Source: Gallionella straubiae (GTDB lineage: Bacteria; Pseudomonadota; Gammaproteobacteria; Burkholderiales; Gallionellaceae). Taken from it: a stretch of 64,000 nt of DNA. The stretch lies in contig NZ_CP194331.1 of assembly GCF_051257895.1 (NCBI RefSeq), positions 992,001 through 1,056,000 of the forward strand, given 5' to 3'. This document shows, piece after piece, positions 6,237 through 14,844 of the stretch. Each line of letters starts with the position of its first letter. The first letter of the stretch is position 1. A program made the position numbers and the translations under genes. The notes under the pieces were generated by a model. It was given only the letters and a program-made list of their open reading frames with translations. It was not told the DNA's origin and searched no databases.

Positions 6237-8900
6237 TCAACCGATCTGGTCGAGCATGGACTGCGCTGCCTCACGCTGCCCCTCATCGCCCTCACGCAGA
6301 ACCTCTTCGAGGATTTCCCGCGCGCCGGTCATGTCGCCCATTTCCTGATAGGCCTTGGCCAGATCGAGTTTGGTGGCAACCTCATGCCAATGCTCGTCCT
6401 TGCCTTCTGCAGCCGATTCGCCCAGCGTCCCGATGTCTTCCAGGTTCAGGCTGATGCCGGCAAAATCGGTTGCGGCGGGTTGCGCCGCGGGGGCAGGCTT
6501 CTCGGCTGGCGCCTCGATCGGGAAGTCCAGCGTGAATTCCATGCCGCCTTCGTCGGCCGCAGCGGCCTTGGCCGGCTCGGCCTCCGGCTGCGCCGCAGGC
6601 ATCGAAGGATGGGTGGCGGTGACGTCGAAAACCAGGTCGTCCAGATTGGGCAGTGCGGCTTCCGTCTCTGCGCCAGCCGCAGGCATCGACGGGCTGGTCG
6701 AGGTGATGTCGAAATCCATCTCGGTCGGTGCGCTCATCGACGGGCTGGTGGAAGTCACATCGAAGTCCATCGCCTCGGATGCAGCAGCCAGCGAAGGACT
6801 GGTGGAAGTAATGTCGAAATCCATGGCTTCCGCCTGGGCCACTGCCTTCTCTTCGGTGGACAGTGTCGCTGTCTTCTCCGTGCCGCCCAGATCGAAATCC
6901 ACTTCGGGAGCCGCCGTCCCGCCCAGATCGATATCTGGCATGGCGCTAAGCACCGTCGTTTGCATGGTTGCGCTGCCGTCATCCTCGATGGTTCCGGCAC
7001 CGCCGTACATCGGATTGTTCGGCTCGAGCTTGCGCCCCATGGCCGCAGCCTGTTGCCAGGCCTCTTCATCGCCGGAATCCTTCAGCTGGCGTGCAATGGT
7101 CGAGAAGGAATTCACATCTTTGCGGTTTGCGTAGATGCCCAGCAGCTTGAGATGGATCTGGTGATTGTTCGGCGTGTTCTGCATTGCTTCCTTGAGGATT
7201 TCCTCCGCCTGCACATCGCGGCCGAAATTCAGGAACAGATCCGCTTCGCTGATCGGGTCCACCTCCTCCGAGGTGACAGCCGCCGCTGCGGCATGCTCCC
7301 CTGTGGTGCTGGTGAAATCGCCAGTCTCGGGAGAAGGCGCGGCCGGCGGGGTCAGGTGGCCGGTTATCGCACCGGCATCTTTGCTCGTCCCGCCTGGTGC
7401 AGCAGCCTGCCTGCGGCGGTTCAATATGAAGCCCAAGCCGCCAAGGCCAAGCAGAATCGCCGCGCCGCCGGCGAGATAAAGCGGATTGCCCAGAATCTCA
7501 TCCGTCAGCGAGGGTTGCGGCACCACCACCGGCTGGGGCTTGGGTTTGGGCTTGGCAACAGGCGCCGGCTTGACTTCGCTGGCAGCAGCAACCGCGGAGG
7601 CAGTTGGGACTGCGGATGCGGCGGCGACTGCGGAAGCGGCAACCTGGGGAGCCACAGCCGAAGGTTGCGCCGCCAGCGCCGCGGCCTCGGATTTCAGTTG
7701 CGCGAGGCGTTGCATATCCTTGAGGTTCTTTTCCAGCAAGGCGGTGCGTGCCTGCTCTTCCTTCAGCGCCTTACCCTTTGCGATCACATCTTCCTGCTCG
7801 GCATTCTTCTTTTCCTGGGCAGTCATTTGCTTGCCTCCCGCAGCGGCGGCAGCCTTGTCTCCGGGAGCCTCACCCTTGGACAGTTTCAGCACTTCCTTGG
7901 CGGACTCCTTGGCAACCGGCGCCTTGTCGGCAACCGAACTAGCGATCTTGCCGGTGGCAACCTGCTGGGCTTCCTGAGGCTGGGCGGCGGCCGGAGCGGC
8001 AGCGGCCAGTTTTTGCCGGTAGGCATTCCAGTCGGCCGTCTGGGCGCGGATTTCCTTGGCTGCATCGGATTGCGCCACGCTCATCAGTTCGTTCTGGTCG
8101 GGCAAGCGCAGGATCTTGCCGGCCTTGATGCGGTTCATGTTCTTGCCGTCGAATTGGTCGGCATTGGCGCGGTACAGCGCGACCAGCATGCGCTCCAGAC
8201 TGACTTCGGCCGGTTTGTTCTGCACCGCGACCTTGTGCAGCGTGTCGCCCTGCTTGACGGTAATATCGCCGGTCGCGACGACTGCCGGTTTCTGCTGCGG
8301 CGCGGCCTTAAGAACCTTTTCGTCCATCGGCGCGGTAGCGCGCATCGGCCTGGTTTCCTTCTCAACCGGGGCTGCGGGGGCCGGAGCCGGGACCGCAACT
8401 GCGGGAGCGGCTTGCTCAACCGGCTTGGCGGCAGCTTCCAGCGGCGCGGCCTGCACTGCCGGGGCGACAGCTTGCACTTCCGCAGGCTTGGGCTGTTCCG
8501 CGACGTAATCCGGCGGGTCGAGCAGGAAGGTGTATTCGCGCAACAGCTTGCCGGAGGCCCAGGTCAATTCGACCAGCAGGCTCACGAAGGGATCGTTGAT
8601 CGGCTGCGCGCTGCTCACCCTGATATACGACTCGCCGTTCGCGCGGCTCTCGATCTGAAATTTGAATTTGTTGCCGAAAGGATATTCCAGCCCGGCACCC
8701 CGGTAGACGTCGGGTGATGCGAGGCGGGCAACCAGGCTGGCCTTGTCGGCCTTGCCGACCGCTACCAGTTCGACCTCGGCCTTCAGCGGCTGCCCCAGAG
8801 CGGATGCCACACTGATCCCGCCCATGCCGACGGCGGAAACATATGTGGACAGCATCAAACCAGCAAGAACCCCGAGCAGTTTCAGTAGTGACTTACGCAC
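6237..8900 (-). CDS. fimV: FimV-family polar hub / pilus assembly protein
   Basis: 887 residues, GTG start at 8900 with AAGGTGAT upstream. Parts in order: signal peptide (residues 1-23); a conserved N-terminal domain (GMGGISVASALGQPLKAEVEL); a Pro/Ala linker; a LysM-like peptidoglycan-binding region (about 210-268, VKQGDTLHKVAV); a helical region; one membrane helix (about 468-490); an acidic cytoplasmic region with TPR-like motifs; tandem FDxTSTSPS repeats (about 687-767); and the FimV C-terminal motif (LAKAYQEMGDMTGAREILEEV). FimV proteins organise cell poles and support type IV pilus function, which fits the PilY1-like gene at the other end of the window. A terminator follows it. Confidence 0.95.
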   Translation of the reverse strand: MRKSLLKLLGVLAGLMLSTYVSAVGMGGISVASALGQPLKAEVELVAVGKADKASLVARLASPDVYRGAGLEYPFGNKFKFQIESRANGESYIRVSSAQPINDPFVSLLVELTWASGKLLREYTFLLDPPDYVAEQPKPAEVQAVAPAVQAAPLEAAAKPVEQAAPAVAVPAPAPAAPVEKETRPMRATAPMDEKVLKAAPQQKPAVVATGDITVKQGDTLHKVAVQNKPAEVSLERMLVALYRANADQFDGKNMNRIKAGKILRLPDQNELMSVAQSDAAKEIRAQTADWNAYRQKLAAAAPAAAQPQEAQQVATGKIASSVADKAPVAKESAKEVLKLSKGEAPGDKAAAAAGGKQMTAQEKKNAEQEDVIAKGKALKEEQARTALLEKNLKDMQRLAQLKSEAAALAAQPSAVAPQVAASAVAAASAVPTASAVAAASEVKPAPVAKPKPKPQPVVVPQPSLTDEILGNPLYLAGGAAILLGLGGLGFILNRRRQAAAPGGTSKDAGAITGHLTPPAAPSPETGDFTSTTGEHAAAAAVTSEEVDPISEADLFLNFGRDVQAEEILKEAMQNTPNNHQIHLKLLGIYANRKDVNSFSTIARQLKDSGDEEAWQQAAAMGRKLEPNNPMYGGAGTIEDDGSATMQTTVLSAMPDIDLGGTAAPEVDFDLGGTEKTATLSTEEKAVAQAEAMDFDITSTSPSLAAASEAMDFDVTSTSPSMSAPTEMDFDITSTSPSMPAAGAETEAALPNLDDLVFDVTATHPSMPAAQPEAEPAKAAAADEGGMEFTLDFPIEAPAEKPAPAAQPAATDFAGISLNLEDIGTLGESAAEGKDEHWHEVATKLDLAKAYQEMGDMTGAREILEEVLREGDEGQREAAQSMLDQIG
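6600..6840 (-). repeat. Coding tandem repeat in fimV (FD-[IV]-TSTSPS)
   Basis: At least four copies of a 17-25 residue unit with the core MDFD[IV]TSTSPS are encoded back to back, the last diverged to VFDVTATHPS. The unit lies in the acidic cytoplasmic part of FimV. Regular Thr/Ser-Pro spacing could make it a docking or phosphorylation segment, which is inference. Confidence 0.75.
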
Positions 8901-8987
8901 GCTATCACCTTATGGTTATTCGTTGAACAAGTAAAATAACATCATGGAGTTATAAGCACAAGCTCATAATGTTTTTTGCATGATGTC

Positions 8988-10010
8988 CTAATTGAGGTAT
9001 TTTGCGATCAAAATCTCCGCAATCTGTACGCTGTTCAACGCCGCTCCCTTGCGCACATTGTCGCTTACCACCCACAGATTCAAGCCCAGCGGGCACGAAA
9101 TATCCTCGCGGATGCGCCCGACGTAGGACGCGTCGTTGCCGGCCGCCTCGATCGGGGTCGGGTAACCGCCCGGTTCGCGCTTGTCCATGACGATCACGCC
9201 CGGCGCCTTTTCCAGCAGGGCGCGCGCCTCGGCGGCGGTGATCTTCTTTTTGGTCTCGATGTGCACCGCCTCGGAGTGCCCGTAGAACACCGGCACGCGC
9301 ACCGCGGTCGCGTTCACCATGATGGTGTCGTCCTCCATGATCTTCTGGGTCTCCCACACCATCTTCATCTCTTCCTTGGTGTAGCCGTTTTCCATGAACA
9401 CGTCGATCTGCGGCAGCACGTTGAAGGCGATGCGCTTCGGATAGACCTCGACCGCCACGTCCTGCTGGTTGAACAGCGCACGGGTCTGGCTGGCCAACTC
9501 CTCGATCGCCTCCTTGCCGGTGCCGGAGACCGCCTGGTAGGTCGCCACGTTGATGCGCGCGATGCCCACCGCGTCCTTGATCGGCTTGAGCGCGACCAGC
9601 ATCTGGATGGTCGAACAGTTCGGGTTGGCGATGATGCCGCGGTTCTTGTATTGCGCAATGGCGTGCGGGTTCACTTCCGGCACCACCAGCGGAATATCGC
9701 GGTCGTAGCGGAAGTGCGCGGTGTTATCGATCACCACGCAGCCGGCGGCTGCGGCGAGCGGCGCATATTTTTCCGACACGCTGCCGCCCGCCGAGAACAG
9801 GCCGATCTGCGCCTTGGAGAAGTCGAAGCCTTCGACGTCGATGACGTCGAGCTCCTTGCCGTTGAAGCGCACCTTGGAACCCGCCGAACGGCTGGAAGCC
9901 AGCGGATAGAGATTGCGCACCGGAAACTTGCGCTGTTCCAGGATGGCCAGCATCGCCTCGCCCACCGCGCCGGTCGCGCCCAATATGCATACGTCGTATT
10001 GCTTGCTCAT
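8988..10010 (-). CDS. asd: Aspartate-semialdehyde dehydrogenase
   Basis: 340 residues from ATG at 10010 (MSKQYDVCILGATGAVGEAM), preceded by AGAGAGA. An upstream in-frame ATG at 10055 lies in repeat-adjacent DNA and is rejected. It has the NADP-binding GATGAVG and the catalytic Cys132 in NPNCSTIQ. It reduces aspartyl phosphate to the semialdehyde for lysine, threonine, methionine and diaminopimelate. It lies between leuB and fimV, a conserved betaproteobacterial order. Confidence 0.97.
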   Translation of the reverse strand: MSKQYDVCILGATGAVGEAMLAILEQRKFPVRNLYPLASSRSAGSKVRFNGKELDVIDVEGFDFSKAQIGLFSAGGSVSEKYAPLAAAAGCVVIDNTAHFRYDRDIPLVVPEVNPHAIAQYKNRGIIANPNCSTIQMLVALKPIKDAVGIARINVATYQAVSGTGKEAIEELASQTRALFNQQDVAVEVYPKRIAFNVLPQIDVFMENGYTKEEMKMVWETQKIMEDDTIMVNATAVRVPVFYGHSEAVHIETKKKITAAEARALLEKAPGVIVMDKREPGGYPTPIEAAGNDASYVGRIREDISCPLGLNLWVVSDNVRKGAALNSVQIAEILIAKYLN

Positions 10011-10039
10011 TTTTGTCTCTCTAGAAATTGAAACAACCT

Positions 10040-10172
10040 TCACCACGAAGAGCACGAAGGATTAACGATGGTCGACCCCATCAATCCGGATCACGCTTTA
10101 CGATACGCATCAATCATGAATCCATCCCGGCCTGCGGACAGGCCAGGATTCTTCTTCATGAACTTCGTGGTT
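10040..10172. repeat. CACGAAG-family inverted repeat cassette
   Basis: The left arm is TTCACCACGAAGAGCACGAA and the right arm TTCTTCATGAACTTCGTGGTT, enclosing about 90 bases that include the local palindrome GGCCTGCGGACAGGCC. It fills most of the leuB-asd gap. The interior is unrelated to the other copies. Confidence 0.72.
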
Positions 10173-10183
10173 AAAAAATTACG

Positions 10184-11251
10184 TTACGACAACGCCGCAA
10201 CCACCGCGTCGCCCATCGCCGCGCAGCCGATTTTTTGCATGCCGGCCTCGGCGATGTCGCCGGTGCGCAGCCCCTGCTGCAGCGTCTTGCGCACCGCGCC
10301 TTCGATGCGCTGCGCGATGTCTTCGCGCGCAAAAGTGTAGCGCATCATCATCGCCACCGACAGGATGGTCGCCAGCGGATTGGCGATATCCTTGCCCGCG
10401 ATGTCCGGCGCCGAACCGTGGCATGGCTCATAGAGACCCTTGTTCTTCGCGTCCAGCGAGGCGGACGGCAGCATGCCGATCGAGCCGGTCAGCATCGAGG
10501 CCTCGTCGGAGAGGATGTCGCCGAAGATGTTGCCGGTCAGGATCACGTCGAACTGCTTGGGCGCGCGCACCAGCTGCATCGCTGCGTTGTCCACGTACAT
10601 GTGCGACAGCGCGACCTCGGGGTATTCCTTCGCCACCTCGATGACGATCTCGCGCCAGAACATGCTGGTGTCGAGCACATTGGCCTTGTCCACCGAACAC
10701 ATCTTCTTATTTCGCTTCATCGCGATCTGGAAGCCGACATGCGCCACACGGCGGACTTCCGACTCGCTGTAGAGCATGGTGTCGAAGCCCTGCTGCTCGC
10801 CGTTGTCCAGCGTGCGGATGCCGCGCGGCTGGCCAAAGTAGATGTCGCCGGTGAGTTCGCGCAGGATCATGATGTCCAGCCCGGCGACCACTTCCGGCTT
10901 CAGGGTCGATGCATTGGCGAGCTCGGGGTATACCAGAGCGGGGCGCAGATTGGCGAACAGCCCTAGTCCCTTGCGGATGCGCAGCAGCCCCTGCTCCGGG
11001 CGCAGCGGGCGCGGCAGGTTGTCGTACTGGTAGCCGCCCACCGCGCCGAGCAGCACCGCGTCGGCTTCGTTTGCCAGCTTCTCGGTCGCGGGCGGATACG
11101 GATCGCCCGCCGCGTCGTAGCCCGCACCGCCGAGGTGCGCGTATTCCATCTCGATCTTCAGGCCGTCGCCACGCAACGCCTCCAGCACCTTCACCGCCTG
11201 CGCGACGATCTCCGGTCCGATCCCGTCACCGGGCAACACTGCAATTTTCAT
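10184..11251 (-). CDS. leuB: 3-isopropylmalate dehydrogenase
   Basis: 355 residues from ATG at 11251 (MKIAVLPGDGIGPEIV). The longer frame from 11302 begins inside repeat DNA and is rejected. Motifs include RELTGDIYFGQPRG, the YVDNAAMQLVRAP catalytic region and EPCHGSAPDIAGKDIANP. It oxidises and decarboxylates 3-isopropylmalate in leucine synthesis. It is third in leuC-leuD-leuB. Confidence 0.97.
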   Translation of the reverse strand: MKIAVLPGDGIGPEIVAQAVKVLEALRGDGLKIEMEYAHLGGAGYDAAGDPYPPATEKLANEADAVLLGAVGGYQYDNLPRPLRPEQGLLRIRKGLGLFANLRPALVYPELANASTLKPEVVAGLDIMILRELTGDIYFGQPRGIRTLDNGEQQGFDTMLYSESEVRRVAHVGFQIAMKRNKKMCSVDKANVLDTSMFWREIVIEVAKEYPEVALSHMYVDNAAMQLVRAPKQFDVILTGNIFGDILSDEASMLTGSIGMLPSASLDAKNKGLYEPCHGSAPDIAGKDIANPLATILSVAMMMRYTFAREDIAQRIEGAVRKTLQQGLRTGDIAEAGMQKIGCAAMGDAVVAALS

Positions 11252-11270
11252 ATTTCCTCTCAAATAATCC

Positions 11271-11366
11271 GTGAAAGGTGAAACGTGAAAGGTGATGTCC
11301 ACCCGGCGCTACGCGCCACCCCCTGCCGGGAGGGTTACGTTTCACATTTCACTTTTCACATTTCAC
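11271..11366. repeat. GTGAAAS-word inverted repeat overlapping the leuD 3' end
   Basis: The left arm is an iterated word (GTGAAAG GTGAAAC GTGAAAG GTGA). The right arm is its inverse (TTTCAC repeated: ACGTTTCACATTTCACTTTT...). The interior is short. The right arm contains the last codons and TGA stop of leuD (11356-11358), so the repeat supplies the protein end. It lies between leuD and leuB. Confidence 0.72.
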
Positions 11367-12000
11367 AAAAAAGCCACGGCTGCGCCGCACGATGCTTCGC
11401 CTCGAACGCCTTGATTTCGTCTACATGCTGCAAGGTCAGGCCGATGTCGTCCAGGCCGTTCAGCAGGCAATGCTTGCGGTGGGCGTCCACCTCGAAACCG
11501 TACACCTTGCCGTCCGGCGTCGTGATGCTCTGCCGTTCCAGGTCGATCTTCAACTTGTAGCCAGGCGCCGCTTCCACCGCCTTGAACAGACCGTCCACGA
11601 TCTGCGCGTCGAGCCTGATCGGCAGCATGCCGTTCTTGAAGCAATTGTTGAAGAAGATGTCGGCGAAACTCGGCGCGATGATGGCATGGAAACCGTAGTC
11701 TTCCAGCGCCCAGGGCGCGTGCTCGCGCGAGCTGCCGCAGCCGAAATTTTCGCGCGCCAGCAGGATTTGTGCGCCTTGGTAGCGCGGCTGGTTCAGCACG
11801 AAATCGGGGTTCAACGGGCGCTTGCTGTTGTCCATGCCAGGTTCGCCATGATCCAGGTAGCGCCATTCGTCGAACGCATTCGGTCCGAAACCGGAGCGCT
11901 TGATCGACTTCAGGAATTGTTTGGGGATGATCGCGTCGGTATCGACGTTGGCGCGATCCAGCGGCGCGACCAGTCCATCAAGCAGGGTAAATTTACGCAT
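11356..12000 (-). CDS. leuD: 3-isopropylmalate dehydratase small subunit
   Basis: 214 residues. It begins MRKFTLLDGLVAPLDRANVD and has DTDAIIPKQFLKSI and FGCGSSREHAPWAL, the swivelling-domain signature of aconitase-type small subunits. With LeuC it isomerises 2-isopropylmalate to 3-isopropylmalate. The start overlaps the stop of the small lipoprotein gene (TAATG). The final residues FCEM and the stop codon are read from a dispersed repeat, so the ancestral C-terminus may have been altered slightly. Confidence 0.97.
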   Translation of the reverse strand: MRKFTLLDGLVAPLDRANVDTDAIIPKQFLKSIKRSGFGPNAFDEWRYLDHGEPGMDNSKRPLNPDFVLNQPRYQGAQILLARENFGCGSSREHAPWALEDYGFHAIIAPSFADIFFNNCFKNGMLPIRLDAQIVDGLFKAVEAAPGYKLKIDLERQSITTPDGKVYGFEVDAHRKHCLLNGLDDIGLTLQHVDEIKAFEAKHRAAQPWLFCEM

Positions 12001-12119
12001 TATTTGTTCGCCGCCTTTTCCAGCTTCGCTCCACCCTTCTGGATATCCTTGCCCAGGCCTTCCATGGTATTGCAGCCAACCAGCATCAGCGCTGCCAGAA
12101 ACAATGCAACCACTCTCAT
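12000..12119 (-). CDS. Entericidin A/B-family small lipoprotein
   Basis: 39 residues: an N-terminal hydrophobic stretch, the lipobox LMLVGC with Cys16 as the lipidation site, then TMEGLGKDIQKGGAKLEKAA, typical of entericidin-like lipopeptides. A ribosome-binding sequence AGGAGATGGCG precedes the ATG. The gene begins 10 bases after leuC, and its TAA overlaps the leuD ATG, so it is embedded and coupled within the leu operon. Entericidins are short membrane lipoproteins, some with toxic or lytic roles. Here the role is unknown. Confidence 0.85.
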   Translation of the reverse strand: MRVVALFLAALMLVGCNTMEGLGKDIQKGGAKLEKAANK

Positions 12120-12129
12120 CGCCATCTCC

Positions 12130-13533
12130 TCACTCAAGAATACTTACATCGACAAAATGACCGGCAATCGCCGCCGCCGCGGCCATCTCCGGGCTTACCA
12201 GATGAGTGCGCCCGCCCTGCCCCTGGCGCCCCTCGAAGTTGCGGTTGGAAGTCGAGGCACAGCGCTCGCCCGGCTCCAGCCGGTCGTCGTTCATCGCCAG
12301 ACACATCGAGCAGCCCGGATCGCGCCACTCGAAGCCTGCCTCGGTGAATATCTTGTCCAGTCCCTCTTTTTCGGCCTGTGCCTTCACCAGGCCGGAGCCC
12401 GGCACCACCATCGCCAGCTTCACATTCGGTGCAACCTTTTTGCCCCTGGCTACCGCCGCCGCGGCGCGCAAATCCTCGATGCGCCCGTTGGTGCAGGAGC
12501 CGATGAACATCTTGTCGATCGCGATCTCGGTGACCGGCGTGTTCGCCTTCAGCCCCATGTAGTCCAGTGCACGCTGCCAGTCGTGGCGCTTCGTTTCATT
12601 CGGCGCGGAAGCTGGATCGGGCACGCGCCCGTCGATGGCCACCACCATCTCCGGCGAGGTGCCCCAGGTCACTTGCGGGCGGATACTCGCGGCATCCAGC
12701 TCCACCACCGCGTCGAACTGCGCGCCCGCGTCGGAATGCAGTGTGCGCCAGTAGGCCACCGCCTGGTCCCATGCCGCGCCCTGCGGCGCGAACGGCCGCC
12801 CCTTGATGTAATCGATGGTCGTGTCGTCCACCGCGATCATGCCGGCGCGCGCACCCGCCTCGATCGCCATGTTGCACAGCGTCATGCGCCCTTCCATCGA
12901 AAGATTGCGGATCGCACCACCGGCGAACTCGATCGCATAGCCGGTGCCACCCGCCGTGCCGATCTTGCCGACCACCGCCAGCGCGATGTCCTTCGCAGTC
13001 ACACCACGGCCCAGCGTACCCTCCACCTTCACCAGCATGGCCTTCGATTTCTTCGCGACCAGGCACTGCGTCGCCATCACGTGCTCGACCTCGCTGGTGC
13101 CGATGCCATGCGCGAGCGCCGCGAACGCGCCGTGCGTGCTGGTATGCGAATCACCGCACACCACCGTCATGCCCGGCAGGGTCGCGCCCTGCTCCGGGCC
13201 GATCACGTGCACGATGCCCTGGCGGATGTCGTTCATCCCGAATTCGGTCACGCCAAACTCGGCGCAGTTCGCGTCCAGCGTCTCCACCTGGAGGCGCGAG
13301 ATCGGGTCGGCGATGCCCGCCGCGCGGTTGGTGGTCGGCACGTTGTGATCCGGCACCGCCAGCATGGATGCGGTGCGCCACGGCTTGCGGTGCGCAAGCT
13401 TCAAACCCTCGAATGCCTGCGGACTGGTCACCTCGTGCACCAGTTGGCGGTCGATATAAATCAGCGCGGTGCCGTCGGCTTCCTGCCGCACCACGTGTGA
13501 ATCCCATAGTTTGTCGTATAAAGTTTTGCTCAT
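12130..13533 (-). CDS. leuC: 3-isopropylmalate dehydratase large subunit
   Basis: 467 residues, start MSKTLYDKLWDSHVV. The 4Fe-4S cysteines are in FIGSCTNGRIEDL and DPGCSMCLAMN, and VVCGDSHTSTHGAF is a family motif. It works with LeuD in leucine synthesis. It is the first leu gene of the minus-strand run. The gap to the upstream MFS gene is only 39 bases and contains no evident leader peptide. Confidence 0.98.
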   Translation of the reverse strand: MSKTLYDKLWDSHVVRQEADGTALIYIDRQLVHEVTSPQAFEGLKLAHRKPWRTASMLAVPDHNVPTTNRAAGIADPISRLQVETLDANCAEFGVTEFGMNDIRQGIVHVIGPEQGATLPGMTVVCGDSHTSTHGAFAALAHGIGTSEVEHVMATQCLVAKKSKAMLVKVEGTLGRGVTAKDIALAVVGKIGTAGGTGYAIEFAGGAIRNLSMEGRMTLCNMAIEAGARAGMIAVDDTTIDYIKGRPFAPQGAAWDQAVAYWRTLHSDAGAQFDAVVELDAASIRPQVTWGTSPEMVVAIDGRVPDPASAPNETKRHDWQRALDYMGLKANTPVTEIAIDKMFIGSCTNGRIEDLRAAAAVARGKKVAPNVKLAMVVPGSGLVKAQAEKEGLDKIFTEAGFEWRDPGCSMCLAMNDDRLEPGERCASTSNRNFEGRQGQGGRTHLVSPEMAAAAAIAGHFVDVSILE

Positions 13534-13572
13534 TGCTGTTCCCGTTTGAGCCTGTGATTATGCCACAGCCGC

Positions 13573-14727
13573 TTAGTTCTCCGCCACGTTGCGCAGCTTC
13601 CACCACATCAGCAGCATGCCGCCCAAGGCCATGGCCGCACTGAAGGAATACAACACGCTAGGGCCGTAGTGCTGCCAGATCGGGCCGCTCGCGAGCCCGC
13701 CCAGCATGCCGCCCGCGCCGTAGGTCACGCTGCCGAACAGCGCCTGCCCCTTGGACTGGTGCCGCCCGCGGAAGAACTCGTGCACCAGCCCGACCGAGGC
13801 GGCGTGGTAGGCGCCGAAGGTCGCGGCATGCAGCGCCTGGGCGATGAGGATGAGCAACAGCAAATCGACCGCCCAGCCGATCAGCATGAAGCGCAACACC
13901 GCCGCCGCGAGGCTGAACAGCAGGATGCGCATGAAACCGTAGCGCCGCGTCAGCCAGGGCATCAGGAAAAATACGCCGATCTCGCAGATCACGCCGAGCG
14001 CCCACAGCCCGCCCACCGCGCTCTTGGCGTAGCCGTGCTCGACGAGGTAGATCGAGAAGAAGGTGTAGTACGGCCCGTGCGCGACGGACATCAGGAAGCA
14101 CGCGCCGAACAGCGCCAGCACGCGCGGCTGCAGCACGATGTTGCGGATCGACTGGCTGTCGGTGTGGTGCGCGAGCACTTCGGTGGGCGGAATCTGGCGC
14201 GCGAAGAGCAGGATGCCCAGCTCGCAGACCACCCCTGCCCACAGCAGCCACGCGATGGCGATGTAGTCGAAGGCATAGCCCAGCCCCACCACCGAGACGA
14301 TGAAGCCGATCGAGCCCCAGGAGCGGATGCGCCCGTAATGGGCGGTGTTCTTGCCGAGCCAGGTCAGCGTGGTCGCCTCCACCAGCGGCATCGACGCGCT
14401 CCAGAAGAAGCTCATCAGCCCCAGCACCAGCAGCATGCCCCAGAAGCTGGTGGTGGCGAACACCCCGAGATAGAACACCGCGCTGAGCGATGCCGCCGCG
14501 ACCACCACTTCCCTGCGCTTGCCCGAGCGGTCGGCCAGCCAGCCCCATACGTTTGGCGCGATCATGCGCATCACCGGCTGCACCGACATCAGGATGGCGA
14601 TCTCGATGGCGTCGAAGTGGATCGATTTGAGATACAGGCTCCAGTAGGGCGCGAACATCCCCACGAAGGCGTAGTAGAAGAAATAAAAGCCGGCGATGCG
14701 CCAGTGGTAGTTCCTGGTGGTGTGCAT
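13573..14727 (-). CDS. MFS transporter, HcaT/nucleoside-permease-like
   Basis: About 384 residues from MHTTRNYHWRIAGF; an in-frame ATG at 14751 would add eight residues. It has about twelve hydrophobic helices. The loop WGWLADRSGKRREV (residues about 60-74) is the MFS loop 2-3 signature, and YFFYYAFVGMFAPYWSLYL matches the HcaT/MFS_1-like family. The substrate cannot be inferred. It is divergent from grpE and may share a transcript with leuC. G+C matches its neighbours. Confidence 0.85.
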   Translation of the reverse strand: MHTTRNYHWRIAGFYFFYYAFVGMFAPYWSLYLKSIHFDAIEIAILMSVQPVMRMIAPNVWGWLADRSGKRREVVVAAASLSAVFYLGVFATTSFWGMLLVLGLMSFFWSASMPLVEATTLTWLGKNTAHYGRIRSWGSIGFIVSVVGLGYAFDYIAIAWLLWAGVVCELGILLFARQIPPTEVLAHHTDSQSIRNIVLQPRVLALFGACFLMSVAHGPYYTFFSIYLVEHGYAKSAVGGLWALGVICEIGVFFLMPWLTRRYGFMRILLFSLAAAVLRFMLIGWAVDLLLLILIAQALHAATFGAYHAASVGLVHEFFRGRHQSKGQALFGSVTYGAGGMLGGLASGPIWQHYGPSVLYSFSAAMALGGMLLMWWKLRNVAEN

Positions 14728-14789
14728 GGTTTCGAGGTATCCGAACGGCATGCATTATCCCATGCCGCAAAAATAATTTTGCCGCCGCC

Positions 14790-14816
14790 CTTGAAAACGC
14801 CAGCTTCACCCCAACT
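14790..14816 (+). promoter_or_regulatory. Sigma-32-type heat-shock promoter of grpE
   Basis: CTTGAAA (14790-14796) and CCCCAACTT (from 14809) are separated by 12 bases, close to the sigma-32 consensus CTTGAAA/CCCCATNT. The grpE ATG lies about 30 bases downstream. Confidence 0.65.
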
Positions 14817-14844
14817 TCCTGCGAGTCGCAAACAGGAGAGGCCA

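Noticed and set aside
6384..8717. 777-codon open frame on the plus strand opposite fimV
   Set aside because: Low-complexity shadow of a high-G+C gene with strong FimV homology on the other strand.
11392..13500. 702-codon open frame on the plus strand opposite leuC and leuD
   Set aside because: His/Arg-rich shadow frame; the minus-strand genes are certain.
13534..13572. Possible leucine leader peptide or attenuator before leuC
   Set aside because: Only 39 bases separate leuC from the upstream gene; no leucine-rich leader or terminator pair.
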